A stretch of 25,694 bases of DNA from assembly GCA_035259145.1 (NCBI GenBank), contig DATFWQ010000380.1:1-25694 (forward strand), given 5' to 3'. The translations under genes were made by a program, and so were the position numbers. This stretch comes from CF-161 sp035259145. Lineage in GTDB: Bacteria; Chloroflexota; Dormibacteria; Dormibacterales; Dormibacteraceae. The notes below the pieces were generated by a model, which saw only the letters and a list, made by a program, of their open reading frames with translations, was not told the DNA's origin and did no database searches. Below, piece after piece: positions 1-7,914 of this stretch; position 1 is the first letter of the stretch; every line of letters begins with the position of its first letter.

Positions 1-80
1 CGGTTGGTAAGCTGCTCCATCACCGCCTCTATGGCCGCGCGAGCGCGCTCCGACATCGGAGCGGCACCAGCGTGGTTCAT
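1..80 (-). CDS. Possible N-terminus of an unidentified leftward gene (partial)
   Basis: Reading leftward from the ATG at 80-78, the frame stays open for 26 codons to the window edge. An internal ATG at 56-54 is a second possible start. The short peptide is Ala/Glu/Arg-rich and could form a helix, and most third codon positions are G or C, as in the neighbouring genes. I see no Shine-Dalgarno sequence and cannot assign a family. It would be divergent from clpP, so 81-192 would be a shared promoter region. The evidence is only an open frame of limited length plus a sensible start position. Confidence 0.3.
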   Translation of the reverse strand, partial: MNHAGAAPMSERARAAIEAVMEQLTN

Positions 81-89
81 GTATATGAA
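76..89. repeat. AT-rich inverted repeat TTCAT-N4-ATGAA
   Basis: Two perfect 5-nt arms separated by 4 nt stand out in a GC-rich background. They overlap the candidate start codon of the leftward frame and lie about 100 nt before clpP. It could be an operator, but short AT palindromes also arise by chance. Confidence 0.25.
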
Positions 90-183
90 TTGCTTCGTCA
101 ACGGAAAGAGCGACCTGGTGGCCGCGCAGTCCATAAGCGCAGTGTCTCGCACGCCGTGCCAATATACCCTCGCCTGAGGCTGC

Positions 184-189
184 TACTCT
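184..189 (+). promoter_or_regulatory. Candidate -10 box (TACTCT) of clpP
   Basis: This TAnnnT hexamer ends 9 nt before the ATG at 199. Transcription would begin at about 196, giving an almost leaderless mRNA. No Shine-Dalgarno sequence precedes either candidate clpP start, which agrees with leaderless translation. No clear -35 box is visible. Confidence 0.4.
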
Positions 190-198
190 TGGTTGCCG

Positions 199-837
199 AT
201 GGCGTGGGTTCCGACCGTTGTCGAAAATGAGGGTGGCAACCGCGAGCGGTCGTTCGACATCTACTCACGGCTGCTACGCGACCGCATCGTCCTCGTTGGC
301 AGGCCGATCACCGACGTCCTGGCCAACCTGATCGTCGCCCAGCTCATCTTCCTCGCCGCCGATGATCCCGAAAAAGAGATCCAGATGTACGTAAACTCGC
401 CTGGCGGTTCGGTAGCCGCCGGCTTCGCGATCTACGACACCATGCAGTACGTCACGCCGCCGATCTCGACGGTTGCGGTCGGCCGCGCGGCAAGCTTCGG
501 AACCGTCCTGCTCATGGCCGGCGCCAAGGGCCGCCGGCTCGCCCTGCCCAATTCGACAATCCATATGCACCAGCCGCTGATCAGCGGAGGGGGTCTGAGC
601 GGTCAGGCCAGCGACCTCGAGATCCACGCACGCGAGATCCTCCGCATCAAGGGTGAGCTGAACAACCTCATCGCCGCTCACACCGGCCAGCCTCTGGAGC
701 GAATTGAGCGAGACACCGACCGCGACTTCTTCCTGACGCCGCAGGAGGCGATCGAGTACGGCCTGATCGACGGCATGATCAGCGGTGCTGAGGCTGCTGA
801 GATCACCGCTCGGACGGGAGTGCGAACGGGGGGATAG
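199..837 (+). CDS. clpP: ATP-dependent Clp protease proteolytic subunit ClpP
   Basis: This is the serine peptidase subunit that forms the barrel-shaped degradation chamber of Clp proteases and works with a ClpX or ClpC unfoldase. Counting from the TTG at 193, the catalytic triad is Ser101 (in GRAASFG), His126 (in IHMHQP) and Asp178 (in DTDRDFF), matching Ser97/His122/Asp171 of the E. coli enzyme. The length is normal for a mature ClpP. A three-residue expansion (SGGGL region) sits in the handle loop. I prefer the ATG at 199 because a TAnnnT box is correctly placed for it; TTG193 adds two residues. No clpX or tig gene is adjacent, so this may be one of several ClpP paralogues. The next gene begins 35 nt downstream on the same strand. 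Confidence 0.95.
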   Translation: MAWVPTVVENEGGNRERSFDIYSRLLRDRIVLVGRPITDVLANLIVAQLIFLAADDPEKEIQMYVNSPGGSVAAGFAIYDTMQYVTPPISTVAVGRAASFGTVLLMAGAKGRRLALPNSTIHMHQPLISGGGLSGQASDLEIHAREILRIKGELNNLIAAHTGQPLERIERDTDRDFFLTPQEAIEYGLIDGMISGAEAAEITARTGVRTGG

Positions 838-872
838 CGGAACGCTTCGGTAGCGCGTCGCGTAGGAGGGGC

Positions 873-3164
873 ATGGGACATGTGATCGGGGTCGGCGGTG
901 CGAGAGCTCCCTCGGCGCCTCGCCCCTTCTGGCGCGTGGCGCCGGCAGCGGCCGGGGCGGTGCTGCTGGCGATCATCGTCGCGGACTCCACAGCGCGCGC
1001 CAGCTGGGTTGCCGGCTCCACTGCGCTCCCGGGCCTGGCGCTGGTGGCCGCCCTCGCCGGCTGCCTGGTGGCGGTGATGGGCGTCCGCACCCAGCGGGCC
1101 ATCGCCTTCACGGCGCTGGGGGCACCCGCAGCGGCCTACTACTCGGTCGTCACCACGCATACGAGCGCGCGGCGCACCGGTGGCGAGCTGATTGAGGCAT
1201 GGTGGCATGCCCTCCTGAACGGGCGGCCTGCAGCGGACACCAGCTCTCTCCTCTTCGTGCTCTGCATCCTCGTCTGGCTGCTCGTCGTCTGGCTCGTCTG
1301 GGGCGTGCTGCGGTGGCGCCAACCGCTGATCGGTGTGGCACCTGCCGGAGCCGCGCTTGCAACCAACGTCCTCAACTTCCCGGACGGCCAGGACGCTTAC
1401 GTCTTCTGGTTCCTGGTCATCACCTTCGCGCTCTTGCTCTGGTCGACGTACCACAGCTCCCTGGCCTCAGCGGCCCTTCACCGTATGGAGCTCTCCGATG
1501 GGGCGCGCTGGGATTTCTGGGAGCGCGGCGCAGTTGCGATGGCCGCCCTGGTCGCGCTGGGCGTACTGATTCCGCCTCTAAGCGGCGTCGACCAGACTCT
1601 GAAGTTCGAGAACGACCTCGCGCGATCGTGGGGCCAGTTCACGCACGGCGCCGGCTCCGGTCCTGGCGGCCTCCCGGCAAACTCCATCGGCTTCAGCACC
1701 GACGTTCCGCTCTCCGGTTCCATCAAGCAGACGAGCGGCGTCGTCTTCAGCTACAGCGCAGCCGCCGATGCAGTGGGGCCACATTACTTCCGAGGAGCAA
1801 GCGCGAGCCCACGGACCAATGACTGGCGCTTCCAGCCGGGTCCGGGGCTCGTCGAAGCGCTCGCATCCGGCCGGCCGCTGAACTACACCGAGTTCTACAC
1901 CGGACTTCAGCGTACGAGCTACAAGATGGACATGCTGCGACCCCCAGGCGCGCAGCCGAACCTCCTCTTCTATCCGGGACAGCTGGCGTCAGTAAACCGC
2001 GAAGTGCAGGTTACCCAGCTCGTACGTCCCGGGTCTGGAGGCGGATTCAATCGGCCGTTCGAGACGATCGATCAGGTTACGACCACCAGACCACGCGGCT
2101 CGTACACGGTCGACGTCGACCAGTCGACGGCCACCGTCGACGAGCTGCGCGAGGCTGGATCCAGCTACCCGGACTGGGTCTCAGCGTATCGTGGACTCCC
2201 TTCGAGCTACCGCACTCCGGAGGTCCGGGGACAGATTCACGCCCTTGCCGTGCAGGTCACCGCCGGCGCCGGCAACACGTACGACCAGGCGACAGCGATT
2301 GAGACATACCTGCGGGACAACTACTCGTACACGCTTGATCCAGGGGCGCCCTGGCCGGGCCAGGATCCGCTGGAGTACTTCCTCTTCACGAACAGGGCCG
2401 GCTACTGCCAGTACTTCGCAACCGCAATGGCCGACATGCTGCGAACGCTGGGAGTCCCCACCCGGCTGGTGAACGGCTACGGCCCGGGAAAGTACGACGC
2501 CAGGCAGAACAAGGACATCGTGCGTGAGTCGGACGCCCACACCTGGCCCGAAGTCTATTTCCCCGGCTATGGATGGATCCCGTTCGAGCCGACGCCAGAC
2601 GGCACCTACAACCCGATCCCGCGCGGCACCGGGGCCGCCGGCAGCTCCGAAACCTCCGGTGGGGCCGGCACTGCGCCTGCACCCGCGGCCGAGCCCAGCA
2701 GCCGGCCAGATCGGGCCAGGGCCACCCAGGCGCCAGGCCGCGGCCTGGGCCTGCCCTCGCTGCGCACCTGGACCCCGGTCGCAGCGGTGCTGCTCCTGGT
2801 GCTGGTTCTGCTCTACGTTGCGGTGTCGCGGTATCTGCGGCCCGAGACTGTGGCCGGAGTGTGGCGGCGAGCGACGCGCCTGAGTCAGCTCGCGGGTGTC
2901 CGGCGGGGGATGGGGGAGACTCCCATCGAGTTTGGAGATCGTGTGGCTGGTGAATTCCCGGAGGCCGCGGCCGCGATGCGCAGACTCGCGTTCGACTTCA
3001 CCGTGGCGGCCTACGCTCCGCGTGGGCTGGCCGAGCAGCGCAAGCCTGCCGTGATGGCCAGCTGGGCGGAGCTGCGAACCATGTTGCTGCGACGGGTGGC
3101 CTCGCGGCTGGTGCCTGACCGCCTCGCCCAATCGGGTCAGGCCGGTACCGCCTCGCCCGTGTAG
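873..3164 (+). CDS. TgpA-like membrane protein with transglutaminase domain
   Basis: A 763-residue membrane protein. About seven hydrophobic segments (near residues 22-38, 50-71, 77-92, 124-146, 151-167, 176-192 and 218-236) precede a long extracytoplasmic part. The transglutaminase-like core has Cys512 (GYCQYF) and His556 (DAHTWPE); the third position is in FEPTPD (Glu572 or Asp576). A Pro/Ala/Gly-rich linker, one more membrane helix (about 636-654) and a cytoplasmic tail resembling DUF4129 follow. This architecture is that of the TgpA/DUF3488 family. A strong Shine-Dalgarno sequence (AGGAGG) precedes the ATG. The usual neighbours, a MoxR ATPase and a DUF58 protein, are absent. Its last 28 nt overlap the end of the convergent ABC ATPase gene. 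The substrate is unknown. Confidence 0.9.
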   Translation: MGHVIGVGGARAPSAPRPFWRVAPAAAGAVLLAIIVADSTARASWVAGSTALPGLALVAALAGCLVAVMGVRTQRAIAFTALGAPAAAYYSVVTTHTSARRTGGELIEAWWHALLNGRPAADTSSLLFVLCILVWLLVVWLVWGVLRWRQPLIGVAPAGAALATNVLNFPDGQDAYVFWFLVITFALLLWSTYHSSLASAALHRMELSDGARWDFWERGAVAMAALVALGVLIPPLSGVDQTLKFENDLARSWGQFTHGAGSGPGGLPANSIGFSTDVPLSGSIKQTSGVVFSYSAAADAVGPHYFRGASASPRTNDWRFQPGPGLVEALASGRPLNYTEFYTGLQRTSYKMDMLRPPGAQPNLLFYPGQLASVNREVQVTQLVRPGSGGGFNRPFETIDQVTTTRPRGSYTVDVDQSTATVDELREAGSSYPDWVSAYRGLPSSYRTPEVRGQIHALAVQVTAGAGNTYDQATAIETYLRDNYSYTLDPGAPWPGQDPLEYFLFTNRAGYCQYFATAMADMLRTLGVPTRLVNGYGPGKYDARQNKDIVRESDAHTWPEVYFPGYGWIPFEPTPDGTYNPIPRGTGAAGSSETSGGAGTAPAPAAEPSSRPDRARATQAPGRGLGLPSLRTWTPVAAVLLLVLVLLYVAVSRYLRPETVAGVWRRATRLSQLAGVRRGMGETPIEFGDRVAGEFPEAAAAMRRLAFDFTVAAYAPRGLAEQRKPAVMASWAELRTMLLRRVASRLVPDRLAQSGQAGTASPV

Positions 3165-4096
3165 ACGCGGCGCACGACCTCCTCGATGCTGGGCTCCTCG
3201 ATCGAGAGATCGACCAGCTGCGCCTGCTCGCTTACAGCGGCGATCAGGGTCGCCGCGGTCGTCTCGTCGGAACGGAACTTGATCCACTGCCGCGGCCCGT
3301 CGGTCCGGACAACCGAGCCTCGGGCAAGGCGTAGGGGAGGCCTGCTCTCGGCCAGGTCCACAACAAGCGTGCGTTCACCCCCGAAGCGCGCGGCGATCTC
3401 GACGGTGCCTCCGTCATAGAGGACCTTCCCGTGGTCGATGATCACCATCCGTGGGCAGAGCCGTTCGATGTCGGACAGGTCGTGCGTGGTCAGGAGCACC
3501 GTGACCCCTCGCTCACGGTTCAGCTCCGCCAGGAAATCGCGCACCCGCGCCTTGCTCACGATGTCGAGGCCGACGGTCGGCTCGTCCAGGAACAGCACCT
3601 TCGGCGCGTGAAGCAATGCGGCGGTCAACTCGCCGCGCATGCGCTGGCCAAGTGACAGCTGCCGGACCGGGGTGTCCATAAAAGGGCCCAGGTCCAGGAG
3701 CTCGCCCAGCTCCGCAAGTCGCCCGCGGTACTGTGCCGCGGGCACTCGATAGATGTGGCGCAGCAGCTCGAAGGAATCGCGAAGCGGCAGGTCCCACCAT
3801 AGCAGGCTGCGGTTGCCGAAGACGACTCCGATCCGCCTGGCCAGCTCGGTGCGCCTCCGAGCGGGCGCCAGGCCGGCCACACTTACCTTGCCCGAGCTTG
3901 GGACCAGGATGCCTGTCAGCATCTTGATGGTGGTCGACTTCCCCGCGCCATTGGGACCGATGTAGCCCACCATCTCACCAGGCCCGACAGCGAAGCTGAC
4001 CCCGTCCACCGCTGTCACCAGCCGCCGCTCGCGCCGCAGCCGGCCGGCTCGCCGGTAGACCGTGAACGTCTTGCGGAGGTCGTCGGCTTCGATCAT
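3137..4096 (-). CDS. ABC-2 exporter ATP-binding protein (COG4586 type)
   Basis: A 319-residue ABC ATPase. It shows Walker A at residues 47-55 (GPNGAGKST), signature LSLGQ at 147-151, Walker B ending in Asp171-Glu172, and the switch His205. The start is the ATG at 4096, whose first bases overlap the TGA of the permease gene before it (ATGA); a longer frame upstream is not needed. The basic N-terminal stretch (YRRAGRLRRERR) before the core is characteristic of the COG4586 group, which is paired with two DUF990-type permeases, as here. The Q-loop position reads FGNRSLLWWDLP, with Asn95 where Gln is usual. The substrate is unknown; drug, lipid or polysaccharide export are possible for this family. 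Confidence 0.92.
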   Translation of the reverse strand: MIEADDLRKTFTVYRRAGRLRRERRLVTAVDGVSFAVGPGEMVGYIGPNGAGKSTTIKMLTGILVPSSGKVSVAGLAPARRRTELARRIGVVFGNRSLLWWDLPLRDSFELLRHIYRVPAAQYRGRLAELGELLDLGPFMDTPVRQLSLGQRMRGELTAALLHAPKVLFLDEPTVGLDIVSKARVRDFLAELNRERGVTVLLTTHDLSDIERLCPRMVIIDHGKVLYDGGTVEIAARFGGERTLVVDLAESRPPLRLARGSVVRTDGPRQWIKFRSDETTAATLIAAVSEQAQLVDLSIEEPSIEEVVRRVYTGEAVPA

Positions 4097-4905
4097 GAGC
4101 CCGTGCTTCGATAATGCCGGACCCCGGAGCGCCACACCGCAGCCGCAGCCAGCAGCGTGAGGCCGGCGATGAGCGGAGACGCGAAGGCGAGCGCCGGCTG
4201 CCCGATCACGGCGTCAGGCTTGCCCAGTATGAAGAGGCTCGGGTAGTAAGCCACGAATGCCATCGGGACGACGAAGGCGAGCAAACGGCGGGTCCATGCG
4301 CCGAAGATGTTGATCGGATAGGACGTCAGGAAGCTGCCGCCGTAGGTGAAGGAGTTCACGATCTCCTGGACGTCGGTCGTCCAGAAGCTAATGGCTGACC
4401 CGGCGATCCAGACGCCGCTGAAGATGGCTGCACCTGACCCGATGGCAACGGCAACCATGAGAATCCTGGCGGGAGACCAGGCGATGTGCAGGTTGGCCAG
4501 TGCGTACGCCAGGACCGCCGCCGCCTGGCCGGCCTTGGCCAGTCGCTTGAGCTGAAGCTCTGATGCGACGACCTGGAACAGGCTGCCGAGCGGCCGCACC
4601 AGGAACACGTCGAAGGTTCCCAGGCGGATCATCTGGCCCAGCGTGTCGAGCTGGCCGATCCAGAGATCGGTCAGCGCGAAGCTGATGCCCGCCATTCCGT
4701 ACAGGAACGCCACCTCGGGCAGCGACCAGCCGCCGAGTTGCGGCAGGTGATGGAAGATGACGAGGATCGCGAGGAAGTCTGACAGCCCGGCCACGAACTG
4801 CGCCGCAAAGTCGAGCGCGAACGTCAGCCGGTACTGGGCCCGTGCCCGGATCGAGGCGCCAGCCAGCCGGCGGTAGGTGGTCAGCTGCGCCAGCCGCTCA
4901 GCCAC
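4093..4905 (-). CDS. ABC-2 family permease (DUF990/COG3694-like)
   Basis: A 270-residue hydrophobic protein with about six membrane helices, the usual size of ABC2_membrane_6 (DUF990) permeases. It starts at a GTG that overlaps the end of the preceding permease gene by 8 nt, and its stop overlaps the ATG of the ATPase gene by 4 nt, so all three are translationally coupled. The segment near TFDVFLVRPLGS is typical of this family, where a conserved FLLRPL-like stretch follows the second or third helix. It should form a heterodimeric membrane channel with the 4898-5689 product, powered by the 3137-4096 ATPase. Confidence 0.88.
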   Translation of the reverse strand: MAERLAQLTTYRRLAGASIRARAQYRLTFALDFAAQFVAGLSDFLAILVIFHHLPQLGGWSLPEVAFLYGMAGISFALTDLWIGQLDTLGQMIRLGTFDVFLVRPLGSLFQVVASELQLKRLAKAGQAAAVLAYALANLHIAWSPARILMVAVAIGSGAAIFSGVWIAGSAISFWTTDVQEIVNSFTYGGSFLTSYPINIFGAWTRRLLAFVVPMAFVAYYPSLFILGKPDAVIGQPALAFASPLIAGLTLLAAAAVWRSGVRHYRSTGS

Positions 4906-5689
4906 CTTGCACCACCAGCCTCCGAACGGCCGCCGCCAGCAGCAGACGGCCCGCCAGGAGAAGGGCCGCAGCCCACGCCGCCTGGAAGACGAGGGCGCCG
5001 AGCAGGTCGAGGCCGAGACGCTTCCCCAAGAAGACGTCGACTGGGACCTGAAGGATTCCCGCGAAAGGAAGAGCCTCGAGCACTGCGCGAGGGCCCTCTG
5101 GCAGGAAGTTGAGCGGAATGACGAAGCCTGCCAGGAACGTCCACGTCAAGGTGGTCACGTTGAGAATCCCGCGATAGTCGAGAAGCCAGAAGGCGCTCAG
5201 GTTGACGATGAAGCGGAGGCTGAAGCTGAGGACGGTGGCCAGCACCAGTGAGGCGATGAAGGCGAGCCACCTTCGTGGGTCGATCGGGATGTGGAGGGCG
5301 AACAGGAGGCCACCAAGCAGAAATGGGGGTATGCCGCGGAAGATGGCGTGGAAGAGGGCTCGACCGAGGTCTCCCGCGAGCCAGTAGCCCTGGAAGTCGA
5401 TTGGCCGGCTCAGGTCGACGGCGACGTCGCCGCTGACGATACGGAGAGCGAGCTCGTTCCAGCCCCAGAGGTAGGTGATCATGATCATGGCCTGCGTGAG
5501 CCAGACGTACGTGAGGGCATCGGACGCGTCGTAGCCACCGACGTGGGGCCGTGCCTCCAGGAGCGCCAGCAGGACGTAACCGCGCATGACTCCGAAGACG
5601 GTGTTGGTGAAAGCTCCCGCGAGGGTTGCGCCGCGGTAGGTCGCATACCGCCGGTAGCCGCGGACCGCGGTCTCCCAGTACGCGCGCAC
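4898..5689 (-). CDS. ABC-2 family permease (DUF990/COG4587-like)
   Basis: A 263-residue membrane protein with about six helices, first gene of the leftward exporter operon. The N-terminus (RAYWETAVRGYRRYATYRGA) followed by a helix, and the internal motif DLSRPIDFQGYWLAGDLGR, resemble COG4587 permeases. The start is a GTG at 5689; AAGAGG lies directly before it, rather close for a Shine-Dalgarno sequence. A TAnnnT box 9 nt upstream (5699-5704) offers a near-leaderless alternative. The partner permease starts before this gene ends. Confidence 0.88.
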   Translation of the reverse strand: MRAYWETAVRGYRRYATYRGATLAGAFTNTVFGVMRGYVLLALLEARPHVGGYDASDALTYVWLTQAMIMITYLWGWNELALRIVSGDVAVDLSRPIDFQGYWLAGDLGRALFHAIFRGIPPFLLGGLLFALHIPIDPRRWLAFIASLVLATVLSFSLRFIVNLSAFWLLDYRGILNVTTLTWTFLAGFVIPLNFLPEGPRAVLEALPFAGILQVPVDVFLGKRLGLDLLGALVFQAAWAAALLLAGRLLLAAAVRRLVVQGG

Positions 5690-5698
5690 CTCTTACGA

Positions 5699-5704
5699 AT
5701 GTTA
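5699..5704 (-). promoter_or_regulatory. Candidate -10 box (TAACAT) of the leftward ABC operon
   Basis: On the minus strand, TAACAT ends 9 nt before the GTG at 5689, the same spacing as at clpP and at the lipoprotein gene. The predicted transcript would have a leader of about 3 nt. No good -35 match was found. Confidence 0.35.
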
Positions 5705-5748
5705 TGAAGTTCGGGCGGCACTGCGCAGCCCGAGAGTTGATCGAGTTC

Positions 5749-5775
5749 TGTCGACCATGGCTCGAGCCGTTCGTC
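5749..5775 (+). promoter_or_regulatory. Predicted ECF42-type promoter (TGTCGA-N17-CGTC)
   Basis: TGTCGA at 5749-5754 is followed after exactly 17 nt by CGTC at 5772-5775. As I recall, experimentally defined ECF42 promoters have TGTCGA at -35 and CGAC or CGTC at -10. It lies about 60 nt before the SRPBCC start codon, upstream of an operon whose last gene encodes an ECF42-type sigma factor, so self-activation is the natural reading. Confidence 0.6.
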
Positions 5776-5789
5776 CTATGTTTGTGCGT

Positions 5790-5806
5790 CCGCCAGCGGA
5801 TGGCGG
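5790..5806. repeat. Inverted repeat CCGCCA-N5-TGGCGG in the operon leader
   Basis: A perfect 6-nt inverted repeat with a 5-nt loop, located just downstream of the predicted ECF promoter and about 28 nt before the start codon. It would form a hairpin in the 5' leader or act as a small operator. It is short and GC-rich, so chance cannot be excluded. Confidence 0.3.
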
Positions 5807-5833
5807 CCACGTCACACAGTAGAGGAGGTAGTT

Positions 5834-6262
5834 TTGGCTGCCCATAGCAAGTCCATGGAGGCCCACGCCAGCCCGGACCGTGTCTGGAGGATCTGGTCGG
5901 ACGTTTCGACCTGGCCACGATGGAATCCGGACGTCGAGGCGATCCAGATCAACGGTCCATTTGCCAGCGGGACCACGGGTACGATGACGACAAGGTCAGG
6001 GGGTTCGCACGCCATCACGCTGCAGGAGGTCGAGCCCGGTCGTTCGTTCCGGCTGGAGACCGCGGCGATCCCGCTGACCCGTTTCGCCTTTCGATGCGAG
6101 GTGAAGCCGAGCGGCGCCGGCGCCTCGACGATCAGCCAGAGCCTAACCATGCAAGGCCCGCTCGCACCCGTCTTCTCGGCGATGATGGGAAAGCGAATCG
6201 CCGAGAGCTTTGACCCGATCCTGAGCGGGCTGAAGGCAGAGGCCGAGAAGGACGCCGGATGA
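5834..6262 (+). CDS. SRPBCC (START/Bet v1-like) family protein
   Basis: A 142-residue protein of the polyketide-cyclase/SRPBCC type. It opens with a helix carrying the family pattern SPDRVWRIWSDVSTWPRWNPDV (residues about 13-33), then beta strands around a hydrophobic cavity, and ends in a long C-terminal helix. These proteins bind or act on small hydrophobic molecules; the ligand here is unknown. The TTG start is set by a near-perfect Shine-Dalgarno sequence (AGGAGG at 5823-5828) five nt upstream. Its stop overlaps the ATG of the DGPF gene (ATGA). SRPBCC proteins are common companions of ECF42-type and related sigma factors, so it belongs to that regulon. Confidence 0.87.
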   Translation: MAAHSKSMEAHASPDRVWRIWSDVSTWPRWNPDVEAIQINGPFASGTTGTMTTRSGGSHAITLQEVEPGRSFRLETAAIPLTRFAFRCEVKPSGAGASTISQSLTMQGPLAPVFSAMMGKRIAESFDPILSGLKAEAEKDAG

Positions 6263-6600
6263 AGTACATGCTGCTGCTGGCACGCTCGGACGAGGAGTGG
6301 GAGGCCCTCTCCGACGAGCAGCGCGACTATCCGGCGATCGCCCGTTGGTTCGGCGAGCTCGCCCAGCGTGGAGTTCTGATGGGCGGCGCGGAACTGCAGC
6401 CGGCCCGTACCGCGACGACCGTGGTCTGGGAGAGCGGCAAGCCACTCCTGACCGACGGGCCGTTCGTTGAGGCCAAGGAGACGATCGGCGGCTTCGGCAT
6501 CGTCGACGTGCCCGACCTTGACGCGGCCATCGAGATCGCGAAGACATGGCCGGCCACCGGCCACAAGGTGGAGATACGGCCTATCGTTCCCGTTGATTGA
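6259..6600 (+). CDS. DGPF/YCII-related domain protein
   Basis: A 113-residue single-domain protein of the YCII/DGPF superfamily. The name-giving Asp-Gly-Pro-Phe motif is at residues 66-69 (TDGPFVEAKE), followed by the typical GGFGIVDVPDLDAA segment. The fold is a small ferredoxin-like dimer; the biochemical role is unknown. The start ATG overlaps the SRPBCC stop, and its own stop overlaps the TTG of the sigma-factor gene. Genes of this family sit next to ECF42 sigma factors and are their main known targets, which supports a joint module. Confidence 0.93.
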   Translation: MKYMLLLARSDEEWEALSDEQRDYPAIARWFGELAQRGVLMGGAELQPARTATTVVWESGKPLLTDGPFVEAKETIGGFGIVDVPDLDAAIEIAKTWPATGHKVEIRPIVPVD

Positions 6601-7838
6601 AGAGCGGAGCGGCAAAGGACGTAACCGGCGCGAGCGTCGAGGCGGTCCTGACGAGCGTTGTCCGAGACGAGGCCGGCCGGCTGACGGCGGCGCTGGTCCG
6701 GTTGCTGGGCGACTTCGCGCTTGCCGAGGACCTGGTCCAGGACGCGGTGGTGACCGCCCTGGAGCACTGGCCGGTGGACGGTTTGCCCACCGATCCCACG
6801 GCCTGGCTCCTGGCGACAGCGCGGCGGCGTGCCATCGACCACTGGCGCCGCCAGCGAAACTACGATGAGAAGCTGGCGCTGTTGGTTCGCGACGGTCCGT
6901 CTCCTGAGCACGCCGACGAGGTGGACGACCGGCTCCGCCTGATCTTCACGTGCTGCCATCCGGCGCTGAGCCGCGAAGCGCAGTTGGCGCTGACGCTCCG
7001 TGCGGTCATAGGCCTCACAACCCGCGAGATCGCACGCGGGTTTCTGATGACGGAGACCGCGATCGCGCAGCGCATCGTGCGCGCCAAACGCAAGATCGTC
7101 GAGGCCGGCATCCCTTACCGGGTGCCTGACCCGGACCGCCTGACCGAACGCCTGAACGAGGTCCTGGGCGTGGTCTACCTGGTGTTCAACGAGGGTTACC
7201 TGGCCACCGTAGGCGCAAGTCCGGACCGGCGCGACCTCGCCGATGACGCCGAATGGCTGGCCCGCCTGATCGTGCGCCTGCTTCCGGACCAGCCTGAAGC
7301 CGCCGGCTTGCTGGCGCTCATCCGGCTCCATCGCGCCCGCTGGGCGACACGCTTCGACAGCCGTGGTCAGGTGGTCTTGCTGCGAGATCAGGACCGGGCG
7401 CTGTGGGACCGCGAGGCGATCGCAAGAGCGTCCGCGCTGGTCCTGCAGGCCCTGCGCACTGCTCGGCCCGGGCCCTACCAGGTGCAGGCTGCGATCGCAG
7501 CCTGTCATGCGGAAGCCCCTTCATGGCAACAGACGGATTGGCGCCAGATCCTCCTTCTCTACGACCAGCTGCTGCGCTTCACGCCGACCGCGGTGGTTCG
7601 CCTCAACCGCGCGATCGCGCTCGCCGAGGGTGTCGGCCCGGCGGAGGCGGTCGTGGAGGTGAACAGCCTTGAGCCGGCGCTGAGCGGGTACCACCTGTTT
7701 CACGCGACTCGGGGGGAGCTGCTGCGACGGCTGGGCCGGCCCCAGGAGGCGCGCCTGGCCGACGAGCGGGCGCTGGAGCTGACGACGAACCCAGGAGAAC
7801 GGCTTCTTCTGGAGGAGCGCCTGGCCGGCTCCACATAG
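6597..7838 (+). CDS. ECF42-type RNA polymerase sigma factor with C-terminal extension
   Basis: A 413-residue extracytoplasmic-function sigma factor. Region 2 lies at about residues 10-85 (FALAEDLVQDAV, then AWLLATARRRAIDHWRR). The region 4 helix-turn-helix lies at about 130-175 (GLTTREIARGFLMTETAIAQ). A long C-terminal extension of about 230 residues carries the family-typical RFDSRGQVVLLRDQDRALWD and LYDQLLRFTPTAVVRLNRA segments, in part TPR-like. Such an extension and a DGPF partner define the ECF42 group; no anti-sigma gene is present, and the extension is thought to control activity. The start TTG overlaps the DGPF stop (TTGA). It probably activates its own operon through the site at 5749-5775. 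Confidence 0.93.
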   Translation: MKSGAAKDVTGASVEAVLTSVVRDEAGRLTAALVRLLGDFALAEDLVQDAVVTALEHWPVDGLPTDPTAWLLATARRRAIDHWRRQRNYDEKLALLVRDGPSPEHADEVDDRLRLIFTCCHPALSREAQLALTLRAVIGLTTREIARGFLMTETAIAQRIVRAKRKIVEAGIPYRVPDPDRLTERLNEVLGVVYLVFNEGYLATVGASPDRRDLADDAEWLARLIVRLLPDQPEAAGLLALIRLHRARWATRFDSRGQVVLLRDQDRALWDREAIARASALVLQALRTARPGPYQVQAAIAACHAEAPSWQQTDWRQILLLYDQLLRFTPTAVVRLNRAIALAEGVGPAEAVVEVNSLEPALSGYHLFHATRGELLRRLGRPQEARLADERALELTTNPGERLLLEERLAGST

Positions 7839-7844
7839 GGTCGA

Positions 7845-7862
7845 GGGTGCCATCAGGCGCCC
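7845..7862. terminator. Hairpin between convergent genes
   Basis: GGGTGCC and GGCGCCC form a 7-bp stem (one G-U pair) with a 4-nt ATCA loop, just after the sigma-factor stop and before the end of the leftward permease. There is no T-tract, so termination is inferred from position. It could serve both strands. Confidence 0.4.
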
Positions 7863-7914
7863 CGCCGACCTGCAGTTGAGATACGGCTGGACGCGCTGGC
7901 ACCATCTCGGAGGC

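Noticed and set aside
4881..7508. Long minus-strand frames at 4881-5918, 5812-6615 and 6327-7508
   Set aside because: They overlap the permease, SRPBCC, DGPF and sigma-factor genes in other frames, and their composition (Arg, Pro, Ser, Gly runs) is that of shadow frames.
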